Assembly: GCA_016717595.1 (NCBI GenBank)
Contig: JADKFE010000025.1
Span: 59,231 to 123,230 of the forward strand
Length of the DNA: 64,000 nucleotides
Direction of reading: 5' to 3'
Source: Deltaproteobacteria bacterium
GTDB taxonomy: Bacteria > Myxococcota_A > UBA796 > CAJQPC01
The first letter of the stretch is position 1, and each line of letters begins with the position of its first letter. Positions 20,126-31,181 of this stretch are shown here, piece by piece. Both the position numbers and the translations under genes were made by a program. The notes below the pieces were generated by a model that was not told where the DNA came from, did not search any database, and was given only the letters and a program-made list of their open reading frames with translations.

Positions 20126-21690
20126 CAGTTGGTCTCCTGAGCGGCGCTGAAGCCCCCGGAGACCCAGAAACGACCGATCTCGACGGAGTTGCTGCGCACG
20201 AGCACGGGGGAGGTCTCCACCCGGCGTCCGGCCTGGTCACGCACCGGGGGCACGTTGACGTCGACGCCTGTGGAGCGAGAGAAGTAGAACAAGGCCCCTT
20301 CAGAGCCCTTACGCGCGGCGTAGTCGAGGGCGCCCGCGAGGTGCTCTTGGGTGAGGGTGAACTCGCCGTCGTCGGTGAGTCGGCAGGTGACCTCGGCGAG
20401 GTTCACGCTGGGGTCGCCCTGGAGCTCGACGTTGGTGTCGCCGTTCGCGTCCACCAAGGAAGGGTCGAACACCCACTGAATCTCATCGGGGTCGTCGCAG
20501 GGCAAGGGCGCGCGGGTGCCCTGGGGCAGCCCACCCTCCACATCCCCGCGGCTCAGCAGGCGATCCCAGTCGCTCTGCACGCCTGGCGGGGCCTCCATCG
20601 GCACCTGGGCGCGGATGAACGCCTCGGACTCCCGATCGATGGGGCCCAAGAAGCGCACGCTGAACGAGACCGTCTCCCCGGCGGCGCCGGGCTCCCAATG
20701 AAGGGTGACCGAGCCGTCGCTGGTGTCCCAGGGCCCGGTGTAGATCTGGCCGATGAGCTCGTCAGGGGTCTCGGGCAGGGGCGCGGTGGTCTTACACAGC
20801 GCGGCCTGCTCTTCAGCGGTCAGGGCCTCAAAGGCGGCCTGCTCCAGAGGTGTATAGTGGTACTGTACACATGTGGTGAGCGGGCCCTCTTCGCCCGTCG
20901 CGCCGTTGGGGCCGTAGAGCGGGCCGTTCCACGACATCCGCAGCGCGCTCGCCCGGTTGGGCAAGGTGAGCGCCTCATGGGGCGCGGACGCGCTCGGGCG
21001 CGGGATCGACGAGACCGGCGCCTCGACGGGCGGGATGCCCCCGGCGAAGGAGAAGTCCACCGTGGCGCCGTGGGTGAAGTTCGCGGGGTTGAGCACCCGC
21101 TCACCGCCGCTGGGCAGCGGCGCGCTGAGCGCGGCGGGGTGCCAGCTCTCGACGCTGATGTAGTAGACGAAGACGTCTTGGGGATCGGGCGGGTAGATCT
21201 CGGGGTTTCGCGCCAGCTTGAAGCGTGTGCTGCCCGCGCTGTCGCTGAACACGAACTTGTCGCCGGCCTCGGCGGTGCTCGCCATGAGGTAGGAGAAGGG
21301 CTCGGTGTTGGTCCAGCAGGTGTCCTCGACGGCGGGGGGCACGGCGACGGCGCCGTGGTGCACGTCGGGGGCGGGCACGAGGTCGTCGAAGAGGAACGCG
21401 AGGCCGTACACCACGGCGTAGGGCGGCGCGAAGGTGGTGATCGTGGGCCCGACCTCGTCATACGACGTGAAGCCCAAGGCCGCCAAGGAGAGGCCGCCGC
21501 CGGCGAAGTTGAACCAGTCGTACTCGACGAGGCCCCCGGCGAGGGTGGGCTTGGGGCCGATCTCGTCAGGGTTGAGGCCGACACCGGCGAGCTTCACGTC
21601 GGCCTCGGTGGCGTCGAGGCCGCAGGCCGTGAGGCCGCCGAGGGCGATGAGAGCGGAGAGCGCGCTGAGCGCGAAGAGAGGACGAGGCAT
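20125..21690 (-). CDS. Large lipoprotein of unknown family
   Basis: A 521-aa protein with a long signal sequence (MPRPLFALSALSALIALGGL) and lipobox LTAC (Cys23). The mature part has no repeat structure and was not matched to a known family. It has several Trp/Tyr-rich beta segments (AVVYGLAFLFDDLVPAP, DVFVYYISVESWHP), one cysteine pair candidate in TTCVQYHYTP and LCKTTAPLP, and an acidic stretch. It is encoded 12 bp after the metalloprotease/barrel fusion and overlaps the TIG-repeat lipoprotein start, so the three are almost certainly translated from one message and may form a surface assembly. Confidence 0.75.
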   Translation of the reverse strand: MPRPLFALSALSALIALGGLTACGLDATEADVKLAGVGLNPDEIGPKPTLAGGLVEYDWFNFAGGGLSLAALGFTSYDEVGPTITTFAPPYAVVYGLAFLFDDLVPAPDVHHGAVAVPPAVEDTCWTNTEPFSYLMASTAEAGDKFVFSDSAGSTRFKLARNPEIYPPDPQDVFVYYISVESWHPAALSAPLPSGGERVLNPANFTHGATVDFSFAGGIPPVEAPVSSIPRPSASAPHEALTLPNRASALRMSWNGPLYGPNGATGEEGPLTTCVQYHYTPLEQAAFEALTAEEQAALCKTTAPLPETPDELIGQIYTGPWDTSDGSVTLHWEPGAAGETVSFSVRFLGPIDRESEAFIRAQVPMEAPPGVQSDWDRLLSRGDVEGGLPQGTRAPLPCDDPDEIQWVFDPSLVDANGDTNVELQGDPSVNLAEVTCRLTDDGEFTLTQEHLAGALDYAARKGSEGALFYFSRSTGVDVNVPPVRDQAGRRVETSPVLVRSNSVEIGRFWVSGGFSAAQETN

Positions 21691-21702
21691 GGGGGTTCGC
21701 TC

Positions 21703-24700
21703 CTACCAGCCGGTGCCAAAACCGAAGTAAACGCGGAGACCGGGCAGCTCGGTCTCGTTGGAGAACGAGTCGCCGAGGCCTGAGTCAGAGGTGCTGATGA
21801 TGTTGTCGCCGTTCACGTCGTTGATGCCCCGGATCTCGTTGAACCCGTAGGACACCCGCATGAAGCTGTTCCAGTTGCCGCGCCACAAGGCGCTGGAGAG
21901 CCGCAGCTCGGCCCCGACGTCGTAGAGCAGGTAGTTGGGGTTGGGCTGCCCGGTGAGGGGGTCTACCGGGGAGTTCTTGTAGGAGTAGTCAACGAAGGGG
22001 ATCTCGCGGCGCACGTCGTCGGGGTTGTAGGCCACGTTCGCGTCGGAGCGGTTGACGTAGTAGGTGCCGGGCTCGGTGGGCGGGCGGTACGACCAGAGGT
22101 TGCCCGCGGTGCCGATGAGCTGGGCGTGCAGGTCGTAGACATAGAGCGGGCCCATCTTCTTGTTGATCTTGGTCCACACCGGGAACCGATAGGCCGCGCT
22201 CAAGATGAGCATGGTCTCGCCCTGGAGGCTCCCCGCGGGGTAGCCCGCGAACATCGTGTTCGGGTTGAGCGCGCCGTTGCCCCACCAGTAGGGGTGGCGG
22301 CCACCGGCGAAGTACTCGTCGTTGTTCTGCACGTTCCGGTCAACAAACCCGCCCAAGAAGTTGAACTGGAAGGCGTGGCGGTGCTTCTGGGCCAGCGCGA
22401 GCAGGCCGAAGGGTGACCAGCCGGCGATGGGCCGCACCCGGAGGTGCTGGGTGTACGAGAGGTCGATCTGGTTGAAGCTGTACTCGTCGAGGAGCTGGCC
22501 GTCATCCACGTCGGCGCCGTAGAACGCCTTGTACTGGATGTCGGTGAAGTTCCTGGCGTAGCTCAGGTTGATGACCTTGCCCGGCGGCGGGTTGGCGCTC
22601 ATCCCGTAGTAGTCGGAGATGGTCTGGTAGGTCACAAAGCCCGACACCCCGGCGGACATCGAGAACGGCTCGTAGCGGGTGGCCGTGGTGTCCTTGAAGC
22701 CGAACTGCATCGCCTGGCCGATCACGCCGACCTGCAGGCGGCTGTTCAGGGGCAAGAACACCCCCGCCGCGCCCAAGGTGTACTGCTGGACGTTTTTGCC
22801 TTGGTAGGTCTCGATGTCGTCGGTGGTGGCCGGGTCGTTGTCGGCGTCTAAGGCGTAGCCGAAGTCAAACTTGGAGACGCCCCGCCGCCCCAACAGCATG
22901 ATGTTCGCGGCGGTGGACTGGTTGAAGTACTGGAAGAGCAGGTCGGTGTCTTCGCCGACGAGCGCCTGGAACACGGCGACGTGCTTCTCGACGAAGTCCT
23001 GCATGTAGAGCTGGAAGCCGCCTTGCAGGCCGAAGTTGGTCTGGGTGTTGTTCGAGAACCGAATCAGCGGCGCCACCGTCGGCGACATGATGTTGTTCTT
23101 GACGCCGTAGGGCGTCGTGACGGCCTCGTACTGGGAGAAGTCCTCAGCGAAGGCCAAGGACTGCTTGACCTCACCCATGTCGATGGTGGTGTTGAACAGG
23201 TGCGTCGCGGGCTTGTTCATCCACTGGTCGCGGTCAACGCCGTAGATCTTGAAGCCGTGCGCCGTGAAGTTCACGTAGACGAGGTTGCCCTCGGGGGTGA
23301 GCCAGGGCTGCTGGGCGCCGCCGATGACGTTCGTGAGCTGGAGGATCTCCTTCGTCGCCGGGTCGTAGGCGAAGATGTTGAAGATGCCGCCGGGATCTGA
23401 CGAGAAGTAGATGCGGCCATCGGCGGCCCAGTGGGCGTCAAAGCTCTCGTGGGAGTCCCAGGTGATCGGCGTCATCTCGCCGGTCTGGGCGTCGAGGATC
23501 ATCAGCACGTTCTGGTAGTTGCGGAACATGGAGACGATGATCGACTTGCCGTCGGGGGACCAGTCCGGGCGCTGGAACCAGGTGCCGTCGTGGAAGCTCG
23601 TGAGGCGCTTCTTCTCGCTGCCGTCGAGCTTGATGGTGACGACGTTCATCGTGCCGTCGCCGTACTCCAGGTACACCAAGCGCTCGCCGTCGGGGCTCGC
23701 CGCGGGGTCGGAGCCGCGCAGGGTGTTGGGGATGGGGCGCACGGCGGCGGGGTCAAACACCATCCGGCCCGCCTTGGGCGCCGGGGTGAGGCTCTCATAC
23801 GTGCGGCCCTTCTCTTTGTGCTCGTAGGTGCGCAGATCGACGTGCCAGAGCTGGTTCCAGTCGTAGCCGTCGAGCTCGGGGGTGAGGCCGGTGTAGGCCT
23901 CAAAGGCGCTGTCGAAGAGGTGCTCGGTGCCGGTGATGACGACCTGGTCTTTGCCGGGCACGAAGTCCCAGGCGCCGCCGAGGTTTGACGGCAAGGCCAC
24001 GCTCATCTCGGTGGAGCGCTGGAGCAGCTCGGGGTCGCTTAAGTACTCGCCGGTGAACGGGTAAAACGCCGTCTCGGGCAAGAGGCTGATGCGCACGTAG
24101 CCGTTGCCGTTGTAGCCGTAGTAGCGGCCATCTCCAGAGAAGCGGGGCTCCAAGGCCCAGGTGCCCGTGGCCTCACGCTCGTCTTCGCGGTCGCGGGAGC
24201 GGCGCTCAAGCCACTCGTCCTCGTCCTCAGGGGTGATGTAGTCCCAGCCGCCGGGCTTGAGCGTCATCTCGAAGCCCTCGACCTCACCCTCGGCCTGCAC
24301 GCGGTCGTAGACGGCGCTGTACTTGTCGGTGAGCCACTTCACCCAGTCGTTGTAGAGGGTGCGGGCGTCTACGCCGGTGACCTCGGGGATGACGGACTCC
24401 CAGTTCGCGCGCCAGCCCTCGCTGTACTCCAGGGCGAAGCGGGCGAAGGTCTCGTCGCCGAAGCGCTCCCGCAGGTAGAGCGCCATGCTGTAGCCCTGCT
24501 GGTAGCCGCGCTCGCCGTCGCCCCAGTCGGACTTGTCGACGCGGGTCACCCACTCGTCGTAGGTGAGCAGGCGGCCCTCCAGCACCGTCGTGCGGATGTT
24601 CATGTCGCGGGACGAGGACCACCAGTTGTAGCCGGTGTTGTCGGACCAGTACTCCGCGCCGCCTTCAGTCCACCAGAAGGGCTCGCCGTCGCCGAGGTTG

Positions 24701-25287
24701 AACTCGCCGCCGCTGGCCTGATCGCGGATGCCGTCGTCGTAGAGGCCGCCGATGGAGATGCCGCCGGTGCCTTCAGCGAAGGAGGAGTTGGCCTTGAGCG
24801 AGACGACGTGGGCGTACTCGTGGACGAGCACGTCGGAGAACCACTCCATGCGGCCGCGCATCCGGTAGAAGTAGCTGCCGGGGTGGGCGGAGATCTCGAT
24901 CCAGTCCCAGGAGGGGATGGTGAAGCCCTCCAGCTCATCGGACTGGTCCAAGATGACGATGTGGACCTTCTCCTTGATGAAGTAGTTGAACTCGGCGCAC
25001 ATCGGCTCGTACATCTCTTCAGCGATCTTCGCCGACTTTCGCGCCGACCACTCCGCGTTGACGTAGTGGTCGTTGCCCTCAGCCTCCGTCTTCTTGCTCA
25101 CCGGGTAATGAACGTAGAAGTGTTCGGTCTCGATGGTGTACCAGTCGAGATCGGGGTGGTTGTAGGGGAAGACAAACTTGGCCTCGGCGGGGCTCGACCA
25201 AGACGCGACGCCGAGCGCGGCGGTGGCGGCGACCAGGGCGCTGGTGGTGAGGCGGCGCAAGACCTGAGAGAGGGGGCGGGTGGTCAT
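21703..25287 (-). CDS. Outer-membrane fusion: gluzincin metalloprotease, TolB-like propeller, beta-barrel
   Basis: A 1194-aa exported protein with signal peptide ending SSPAEA (residue 36). Residues 40-350 look like an M1/MA-clan peptidase: HEYAH at 156-160 gives the HExxH zinc site and WWTEGGAEYW around 205-214 supplies the third ligand (Glu208). Residues about 385-740 contain beta-propeller blades of the TolB/PD40 type (WFQRPDWSPDGKSIIVS, DAHWAADGRIYFSSD, GSDPAASPDGERLVYLEYG). The last 400 residues are alternating aromatic/hydrophobic strands ending in VYFGFGTGW, as expected of an outer-membrane barrel with a terminal aromatic residue. This order (protease, propeller, barrel) would place a surface or periplasmic peptidase on its own barrel anchor. 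Second gene of the operon, 3 bp after the upstream barrel gene. Confidence 0.85.
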   Translation of the reverse strand: MTTRPLSQVLRRLTTSALVAATAALGVASWSSPAEAKFVFPYNHPDLDWYTIETEHFYVHYPVSKKTEAEGNDHYVNAEWSARKSAKIAEEMYEPMCAEFNYFIKEKVHIVILDQSDELEGFTIPSWDWIEISAHPGSYFYRMRGRMEWFSDVLVHEYAHVVSLKANSSFAEGTGGISIGGLYDDGIRDQASGGEFNLGDGEPFWWTEGGAEYWSDNTGYNWWSSSRDMNIRTTVLEGRLLTYDEWVTRVDKSDWGDGERGYQQGYSMALYLRERFGDETFARFALEYSEGWRANWESVIPEVTGVDARTLYNDWVKWLTDKYSAVYDRVQAEGEVEGFEMTLKPGGWDYITPEDEDEWLERRSRDREDEREATGTWALEPRFSGDGRYYGYNGNGYVRISLLPETAFYPFTGEYLSDPELLQRSTEMSVALPSNLGGAWDFVPGKDQVVITGTEHLFDSAFEAYTGLTPELDGYDWNQLWHVDLRTYEHKEKGRTYESLTPAPKAGRMVFDPAAVRPIPNTLRGSDPAASPDGERLVYLEYGDGTMNVVTIKLDGSEKKRLTSFHDGTWFQRPDWSPDGKSIIVSMFRNYQNVLMILDAQTGEMTPITWDSHESFDAHWAADGRIYFSSDPGGIFNIFAYDPATKEILQLTNVIGGAQQPWLTPEGNLVYVNFTAHGFKIYGVDRDQWMNKPATHLFNTTIDMGEVKQSLAFAEDFSQYEAVTTPYGVKNNIMSPTVAPLIRFSNNTQTNFGLQGGFQLYMQDFVEKHVAVFQALVGEDTDLLFQYFNQSTAANIMLLGRRGVSKFDFGYALDADNDPATTDDIETYQGKNVQQYTLGAAGVFLPLNSRLQVGVIGQAMQFGFKDTTATRYEPFSMSAGVSGFVTYQTISDYYGMSANPPPGKVINLSYARNFTDIQYKAFYGADVDDGQLLDEYSFNQIDLSYTQHLRVRPIAGWSPFGLLALAQKHRHAFQFNFLGGFVDRNVQNNDEYFAGGRHPYWWGNGALNPNTMFAGYPAGSLQGETMLILSAAYRFPVWTKINKKMGPLYVYDLHAQLIGTAGNLWSYRPPTEPGTYYVNRSDANVAYNPDDVRREIPFVDYSYKNSPVDPLTGQPNPNYLLYDVGAELRLSSALWRGNWNSFMRVSYGFNEIRGINDVNGDNIISTSDSGLGDSFSNETELPGLRVYFGFGTGW

Positions 25288-25290
25288 GGC

Positions 25291-26295
25291 TCAGTACCGA
25301 AGCTCAAGGGTGGCTGAGGAGGTGAGGCCGCGGGTGGGGTGGATGTCCTCCAGGGGGAAAAACATCAGGTCTTCGCCGCGGAGGGGCAGGTTGACGCCGA
25401 GGGTGAGGTCGAGCCCTCGGGAGACGTTCACGATCAAGTTAGCGTCGAGATCGGCGCTCCAGCCATCGCTGCCCTCGACGGGGGCGAGGTCTTTGCCGGG
25501 GAAGAGCCCCGGGGCGCTCACGCCGAGCCGGGTGGCGCCGTGGGCCTCGACGCCGGGCTGCACGACCAGGGCGACGGGGCCGAGCTGGGCCATGAGATCG
25601 ACGGCGGCGTAGACCCGGTTGCCGGGCTTGATGCGGCCCAAGAACTGGTTGGTGTCGGTCTCGACGACAAACTGGGCGAGGTTGGAGGCGCTCACCACGC
25701 CGCCGAGCTGGCCGCCGATGGCGAGGTTGCCGCGCTGCATCTTCGTCTCGACGCCGAGGCGGGCGTCGTAGGTGCCCGTCGTGGTGACGAACTCCTGAAA
25801 CGTGCTCGGCCCGGCGATGCTCGAGCCCGGCGCCTCGTTGCCCGCCGGGGCCTTCACCTCGGCGATGAGCGCCAGGGCCTTCACAGAGCCTGCGGTGCCC
25901 GTCGTCCAGGGCTGCCAACGCCAGGCCATGCGGGGATCGCCCAGGTAGAAGCCGCTGGTGTCGGTGCCCAGGGTGTCGTTCGTGAGCTGCAGGTAGTGAA
26001 ATGGCACAAACAGCACAAGATCGGAGCGTGAGGAGATCCCGTACCGAAGCTGCACCCGCTCCCGGGTGTAGAGGAACGAGGCGGAGTCAAAGTCCAGGGC
26101 CTCACCGTCGGGGCCCCAGTAGCCGTTGGCGCGCTTCATGTCTGCGCCCAGGCCAAGCTCTAACCAGCCTTTTCCGAGGATCAGCTCTCGCTCTACCTCA
26201 CGCGCGGAGAGCGGCTCCCTCATGGTCTTGTCTGCGAGAACGCCAGCGGAGGCGTGCTGTGTGGTGAGGAGCGCGAAGATGATCAGCGGGGTCAT
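25291..26295 (-). CDS. Outer-membrane beta-barrel protein
   Basis: A 334-aa protein with a cleavable signal (MTPLIIFALLTTQHASA). The mature sequence is mostly short amphipathic strands (ERVQLRYGISSRSDLVLFVP, ASNLAQFVVETDTNQF, ADLDANLIVNVSRGLDLTLG) and ends in ATLELRY, the terminal aromatic signature recognised by the BAM complex. No enzyme motif was seen; it is most likely a porin-like or structural barrel. First gene of the leftward envelope operon; GAGGT lies ahead of the ATG. Confidence 0.7.
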   Translation of the reverse strand: MTPLIIFALLTTQHASAGVLADKTMREPLSAREVERELILGKGWLELGLGADMKRANGYWGPDGEALDFDSASFLYTRERVQLRYGISSRSDLVLFVPFHYLQLTNDTLGTDTSGFYLGDPRMAWRWQPWTTGTAGSVKALALIAEVKAPAGNEAPGSSIAGPSTFQEFVTTTGTYDARLGVETKMQRGNLAIGGQLGGVVSASNLAQFVVETDTNQFLGRIKPGNRVYAAVDLMAQLGPVALVVQPGVEAHGATRLGVSAPGLFPGKDLAPVEGSDGWSADLDANLIVNVSRGLDLTLGVNLPLRGEDLMFFPLEDIHPTRGLTSSATLELRY

Positions 26296-26308
26296 TGGGA
26301 TACCTCAA

Positions 26309-26331
26309 GAGCCTCATGGCGAGAGAGGCTC
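26309..26331. promoter_or_regulatory. Inverted repeat in the divergent envelope promoter region
   Basis: GAGCCTC (26309-26315) and GAGGCTC (26325-26331) form a perfect 7-bp inverted repeat with a 9-bp spacer. It lies in the 145 bp between the leftward barrel operon (start 26295) and the rightward 5'-nucleotidase gene. It could be a shared operator or a 5'-UTR hairpin of the leftward message. Confidence 0.35.
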
Positions 26332-26439
26332 GATGGGTCGTGCATGTTAATGGCGATCCTGCGACAGGCGCCAGGGGTCTGCTTGCATGGCCCCCCTGTC
26401 CGCGATAGCGGGCCCCCTTCCCGCGCACAGGCACCTAGC

Positions 26440-28131
26440 ATGGTCGGTGATCTCACGCTGCACCTTCGATCCTTGTCGTGGCGCGTCGCGATGTTCTCGG
26501 GGCTCCTCGCCGGGATCACCGGCTGCGACATGGTGCCCCTCGCGGTTGACGGAGGCGCGCCAGACCTCACCGGGCAAGACGTGCGGGTGACCTTCCTGCA
26601 CACCTCGGACATCCACTCTCGCCTGCTGCCCTACCGCTTTGACCCAAGCTTCACCGACAACGCCCTGGGCCTCGCGGACGGCGCGACGAACTACGGCGGC
26701 ATCGCGCGCATGGCCTATGTGCTCAAACGAGAGCGGGCCAACGCCGGGCGGGTCTTGCACCTCGACAGCGGCGACTGCTTCCAGGGCGCGATCATCTTCA
26801 ACGAGTTCATGGGGGAGGCCGAGGTCGCGACGCTCTCCGAGGCGGGCCTCGACGCGGCGGTCATCGGCAACCACGAGTTCGACAACGGCGCCCACAACCT
26901 CGCCGTGCAGGCCTCCAAGGCCGCGGGCTACAGCCTGCTCGCCGCCAACTACGACTTTGAGGCGAGCGACCTGCCCTGGGCGAACGACCTGGAGCACCTG
27001 AGCCTGCCGTCGATGATCTACGACCTCGACGGGCTCAAGGTCGGCGTCATCGGCCTCGCGAACCTCAGCTCGCTGAACTCGATCTACGACGAGGACAACT
27101 CCTTAGGCGTGAAGGTGCTTCATCACGTCGATGTCGTGAACGAAGAGGGCCAGCTCCTGCGCGATCAAGGCGCGGACATCATCGTCGTCGTCTCCCACAT
27201 GGGCCTAGACGACGACATCGAGCTCGCCGGAGAGGTCGAGATGGTCGACCTCGTGCTCGGCGGCCACCACCACGTCGCCATCGACCCGCCCCTGGTCGTC
27301 ACCAACAAACACACCGGCAAGCGGGTGCCGGTCGTCCACTCCGGCGCCTTCGCCAAGTTTATCGGCCGCCTGGACATCGTCGTGCGCGACGGGGTGCTGC
27401 TCTCCCACAGCTACACCTTGTTCCCGATCTCGTCGAGCACCGTGCCCGCTGAGGATCCCGCCGTCTCCGAGATCATGGAGGACTACGAGGAGCTCATCGA
27501 CCAGACCTACAACATGGACCAGGTCATCGGCGAGGCGAGCGAGAAGCTGTTGCGCTACGGCTCCACCGGCGGCGACTCCATGCTCGGAAACTTCGCCGCT
27601 GAGGCCATGCGGGACTTCCCCGGCGTCGAGACCGAGATCGCGATCACGAACACCTTGGGCATCCGCTCCGACATCGGCGCTGAGCTTGAGTCCGGCGACG
27701 CCAACTGGCCGATCACGCTGGACGACCTGTTCAACTCCATGCCCTTCGACAACACAATCACGACGATGTACCTCTCGGGCGCTGAGCTGCAGGAGACGCT
27801 GGACTACGTCTCCAGCCGGTCTACGGATCGTGGCTGCAACTCCCAGGCCCAGGTCGCCGGGCTCACCTTCACGATGAACTGCCGCGACGGCGTGGCCGAG
27901 GACATCTTCGTGAACGGCGAGCCCATGGACCCGAACGGCTCGTATGAGGTCGCCACGAACAACTACATCGCCCGGGGCGGCTCTGGCTTCTACATGCTGG
28001 AGCGCAACACGACCCAGTTCGACACCGGGGTGAGCATCCGCGACGCCGTGCGGGCGGCGATCACCGACATCTATGTGCTGCCCCAGCCCGGCATCTGCGA
28101 AGAAGACGGGCGCATCCGGACGGAGTACTGA
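26440..28131 (+). CDS. 5'-nucleotidase / UshA-family metallophosphoesterase lipoprotein
   Basis: Exported enzyme that hydrolyses nucleotide monophosphates or nucleotide-sugars. The N-terminal two-metal phosphatase domain has all expected motifs: TSDIHSRLLP (Asp and His), DSGDCFQGA, IGNHEFD (GNHE), VVSHMG and GGHHHVAIDPP (GHxH). The C-terminal 5'-nucleotidase substrate-binding domain follows (SMLGNFAAEAMRD, LDDLFNSMPFDNTITTMYLSG, NNYIARGGSGFYML). From the ATG at 26440 the product is 563 aa and the signal ends in a lipobox-like GITGC, so it is probably lipid-anchored; an ATG at 26491 would also retain this. The end overlaps the following lipoprotein gene by one base. The context suggests scavenging of nucleotide phosphate at the cell surface. 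Confidence 0.88.
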   Translation: MVGDLTLHLRSLSWRVAMFSGLLAGITGCDMVPLAVDGGAPDLTGQDVRVTFLHTSDIHSRLLPYRFDPSFTDNALGLADGATNYGGIARMAYVLKRERANAGRVLHLDSGDCFQGAIIFNEFMGEAEVATLSEAGLDAAVIGNHEFDNGAHNLAVQASKAAGYSLLAANYDFEASDLPWANDLEHLSLPSMIYDLDGLKVGVIGLANLSSLNSIYDEDNSLGVKVLHHVDVVNEEGQLLRDQGADIIVVVSHMGLDDDIELAGEVEMVDLVLGGHHHVAIDPPLVVTNKHTGKRVPVVHSGAFAKFIGRLDIVVRDGVLLSHSYTLFPISSSTVPAEDPAVSEIMEDYEELIDQTYNMDQVIGEASEKLLRYGSTGGDSMLGNFAAEAMRDFPGVETEIAITNTLGIRSDIGAELESGDANWPITLDDLFNSMPFDNTITTMYLSGAELQETLDYVSSRSTDRGCNSQAQVAGLTFTMNCRDGVAEDIFVNGEPMDPNGSYEVATNNYIARGGSGFYMLERNTTQFDTGVSIRDAVRAAITDIYVLPQPGICEEDGRIRTEY

Positions 28132-29297
28132 TGAGCCCTCAACCCCCCCGCCGCGTCGGGGTCGTGATCGGCCTCGGCCTCTCCTTGGTGGCCACCGGCT
28201 GCACCAACACCACCACCCGCGACCGCGTCGAGCCCACCTTCATCATGGTGAGCGTGCTCGACGGCGAGGTGGGCTCCGCTGAGGCGCCCCTGCCCTTCTC
28301 GTCGGAGCCCACGACGCGGCGGATGCGGGTGGAGCTCCTCGACATCCAGCAGCAGCCCTGGACGATGACCGGCGACCTCACCGTCGAGATCAAGCCCGGC
28401 AACCTCACCGTGAGCCCCTGGGTGCCCATCGACGGCAGCACCCTGGAGGCCGACGTCACCTTCAAGAACGGCTTCGGCCCCACCCGGGTGTGGTTCTCGG
28501 ACCTGGGCGACAAAGACATCGACTCTGGCCGCAAAGCGAGCTTCGCGACGGGGGTGAGCGAGCCGATCTGGTTCACCATCCCCACCTTGTCCGAGCTCAA
28601 CCGCACCGACGACCACGAGACGAACCAGCTCGCCCAGCAGTTCACTGAAGTCCGCTGCCTCGACCGTGAGGTCCGGGTGACGACGGTGGGCACCGACGGC
28701 TTCTGGGTGACGGACATGGCGGACCCTGAGGGGTCCTACAACAGCATGTTCATCTACACCTTCAACCGCCCTGATGAAGACTCGGCGGAGACGGGCAAGC
28801 GGGGCATCTACGTCGGGCGGCGGCTGACGCTGCTCACGGGCTCTAACCAAGAGTACCTGGCGACGACCCAGCTCAGCTTCCCCACCTACGAGGTCTCCGA
28901 CGAGGCCGAGATCACGATGCCCGACCCGGCGCTCTTGCCGTCCGCGGCCTGCGGCGACAACGACGCCTTAGAGGGCTACGAGGGCGGCCTCGTGCGGGTT
29001 GAGGACGCCACGGTGCCCACCTCGTTTAAGTCGGGCACTGAAGAGTACGACGACTACCTCGCCTATGGGCAGTGGCCGATCACCCTGAGCACGGGCTGCA
29101 CGCTCTATGTCGAGAGCGGCGCGGTGCCCGAGTACACCCCACGCGGCGGCGACGCCCTCGGCCTCGTGCAAGGCACGCTCTCCGAGGTCTGGGGCAAGTG
29201 GATCATCCAGCCCCGCGACGCCACCGACCTCAACTTGACCCCCTCCGGCCCTCCGGGTCGCCTCTCCCGCCTCCCCGCCCGGCCCAAGAGCCCCTGA
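28131..29297 (+). CDS. Lipoprotein with OB-fold-like (ExeM/YhcR N-terminal type) domain
   Basis: A 388-aa lipoprotein (lipobox LVATGC). Residues about 180-370 follow the layout of the OB-like domain found next to endonuclease and UshA domains in ExeM/YhcR-type extracellular nucleases: CLDREVRVTTVGTDGFWVTD, MFIYTFNRP, GIYVGRRLTLLTGSNQEYLA, TTQLSFPTYEV, LEGYEGGLVRVEDATV, QWPITLSTGC and GLVQGTLSEVWGKWIIQPRD. The N-terminal 170 residues form a separate beta-rich domain. The gene is coupled to the 5'-nucleotidase start-to-stop. In known proteins the two domains can be fused; here they are separate neighbours. A role in binding nucleic acid or oligonucleotides for the phosphatase is an inference. 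Confidence 0.65.
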   Translation: MSPQPPRRVGVVIGLGLSLVATGCTNTTTRDRVEPTFIMVSVLDGEVGSAEAPLPFSSEPTTRRMRVELLDIQQQPWTMTGDLTVEIKPGNLTVSPWVPIDGSTLEADVTFKNGFGPTRVWFSDLGDKDIDSGRKASFATGVSEPIWFTIPTLSELNRTDDHETNQLAQQFTEVRCLDREVRVTTVGTDGFWVTDMADPEGSYNSMFIYTFNRPDEDSAETGKRGIYVGRRLTLLTGSNQEYLATTQLSFPTYEVSDEAEITMPDPALLPSAACGDNDALEGYEGGLVRVEDATVPTSFKSGTEEYDDYLAYGQWPITLSTGCTLYVESGAVPEYTPRGGDALGLVQGTLSEVWGKWIIQPRDATDLNLTPSGPPGRLSRLPARPKSP

Positions 29298-29312
29298 TCT
29301 GGAGCGACGCTG

Positions 29313-31094
<1,782 letters not shown>

Positions 31095-31181
31095 CATCCG
31101 CTGCGCCTTGTGGTAGGCTTGGGGATCCCCTGTTGGCTGTTCCGTCAACGGGGCGGACTGGGTTCGCCGAGGAGGTGCGCT

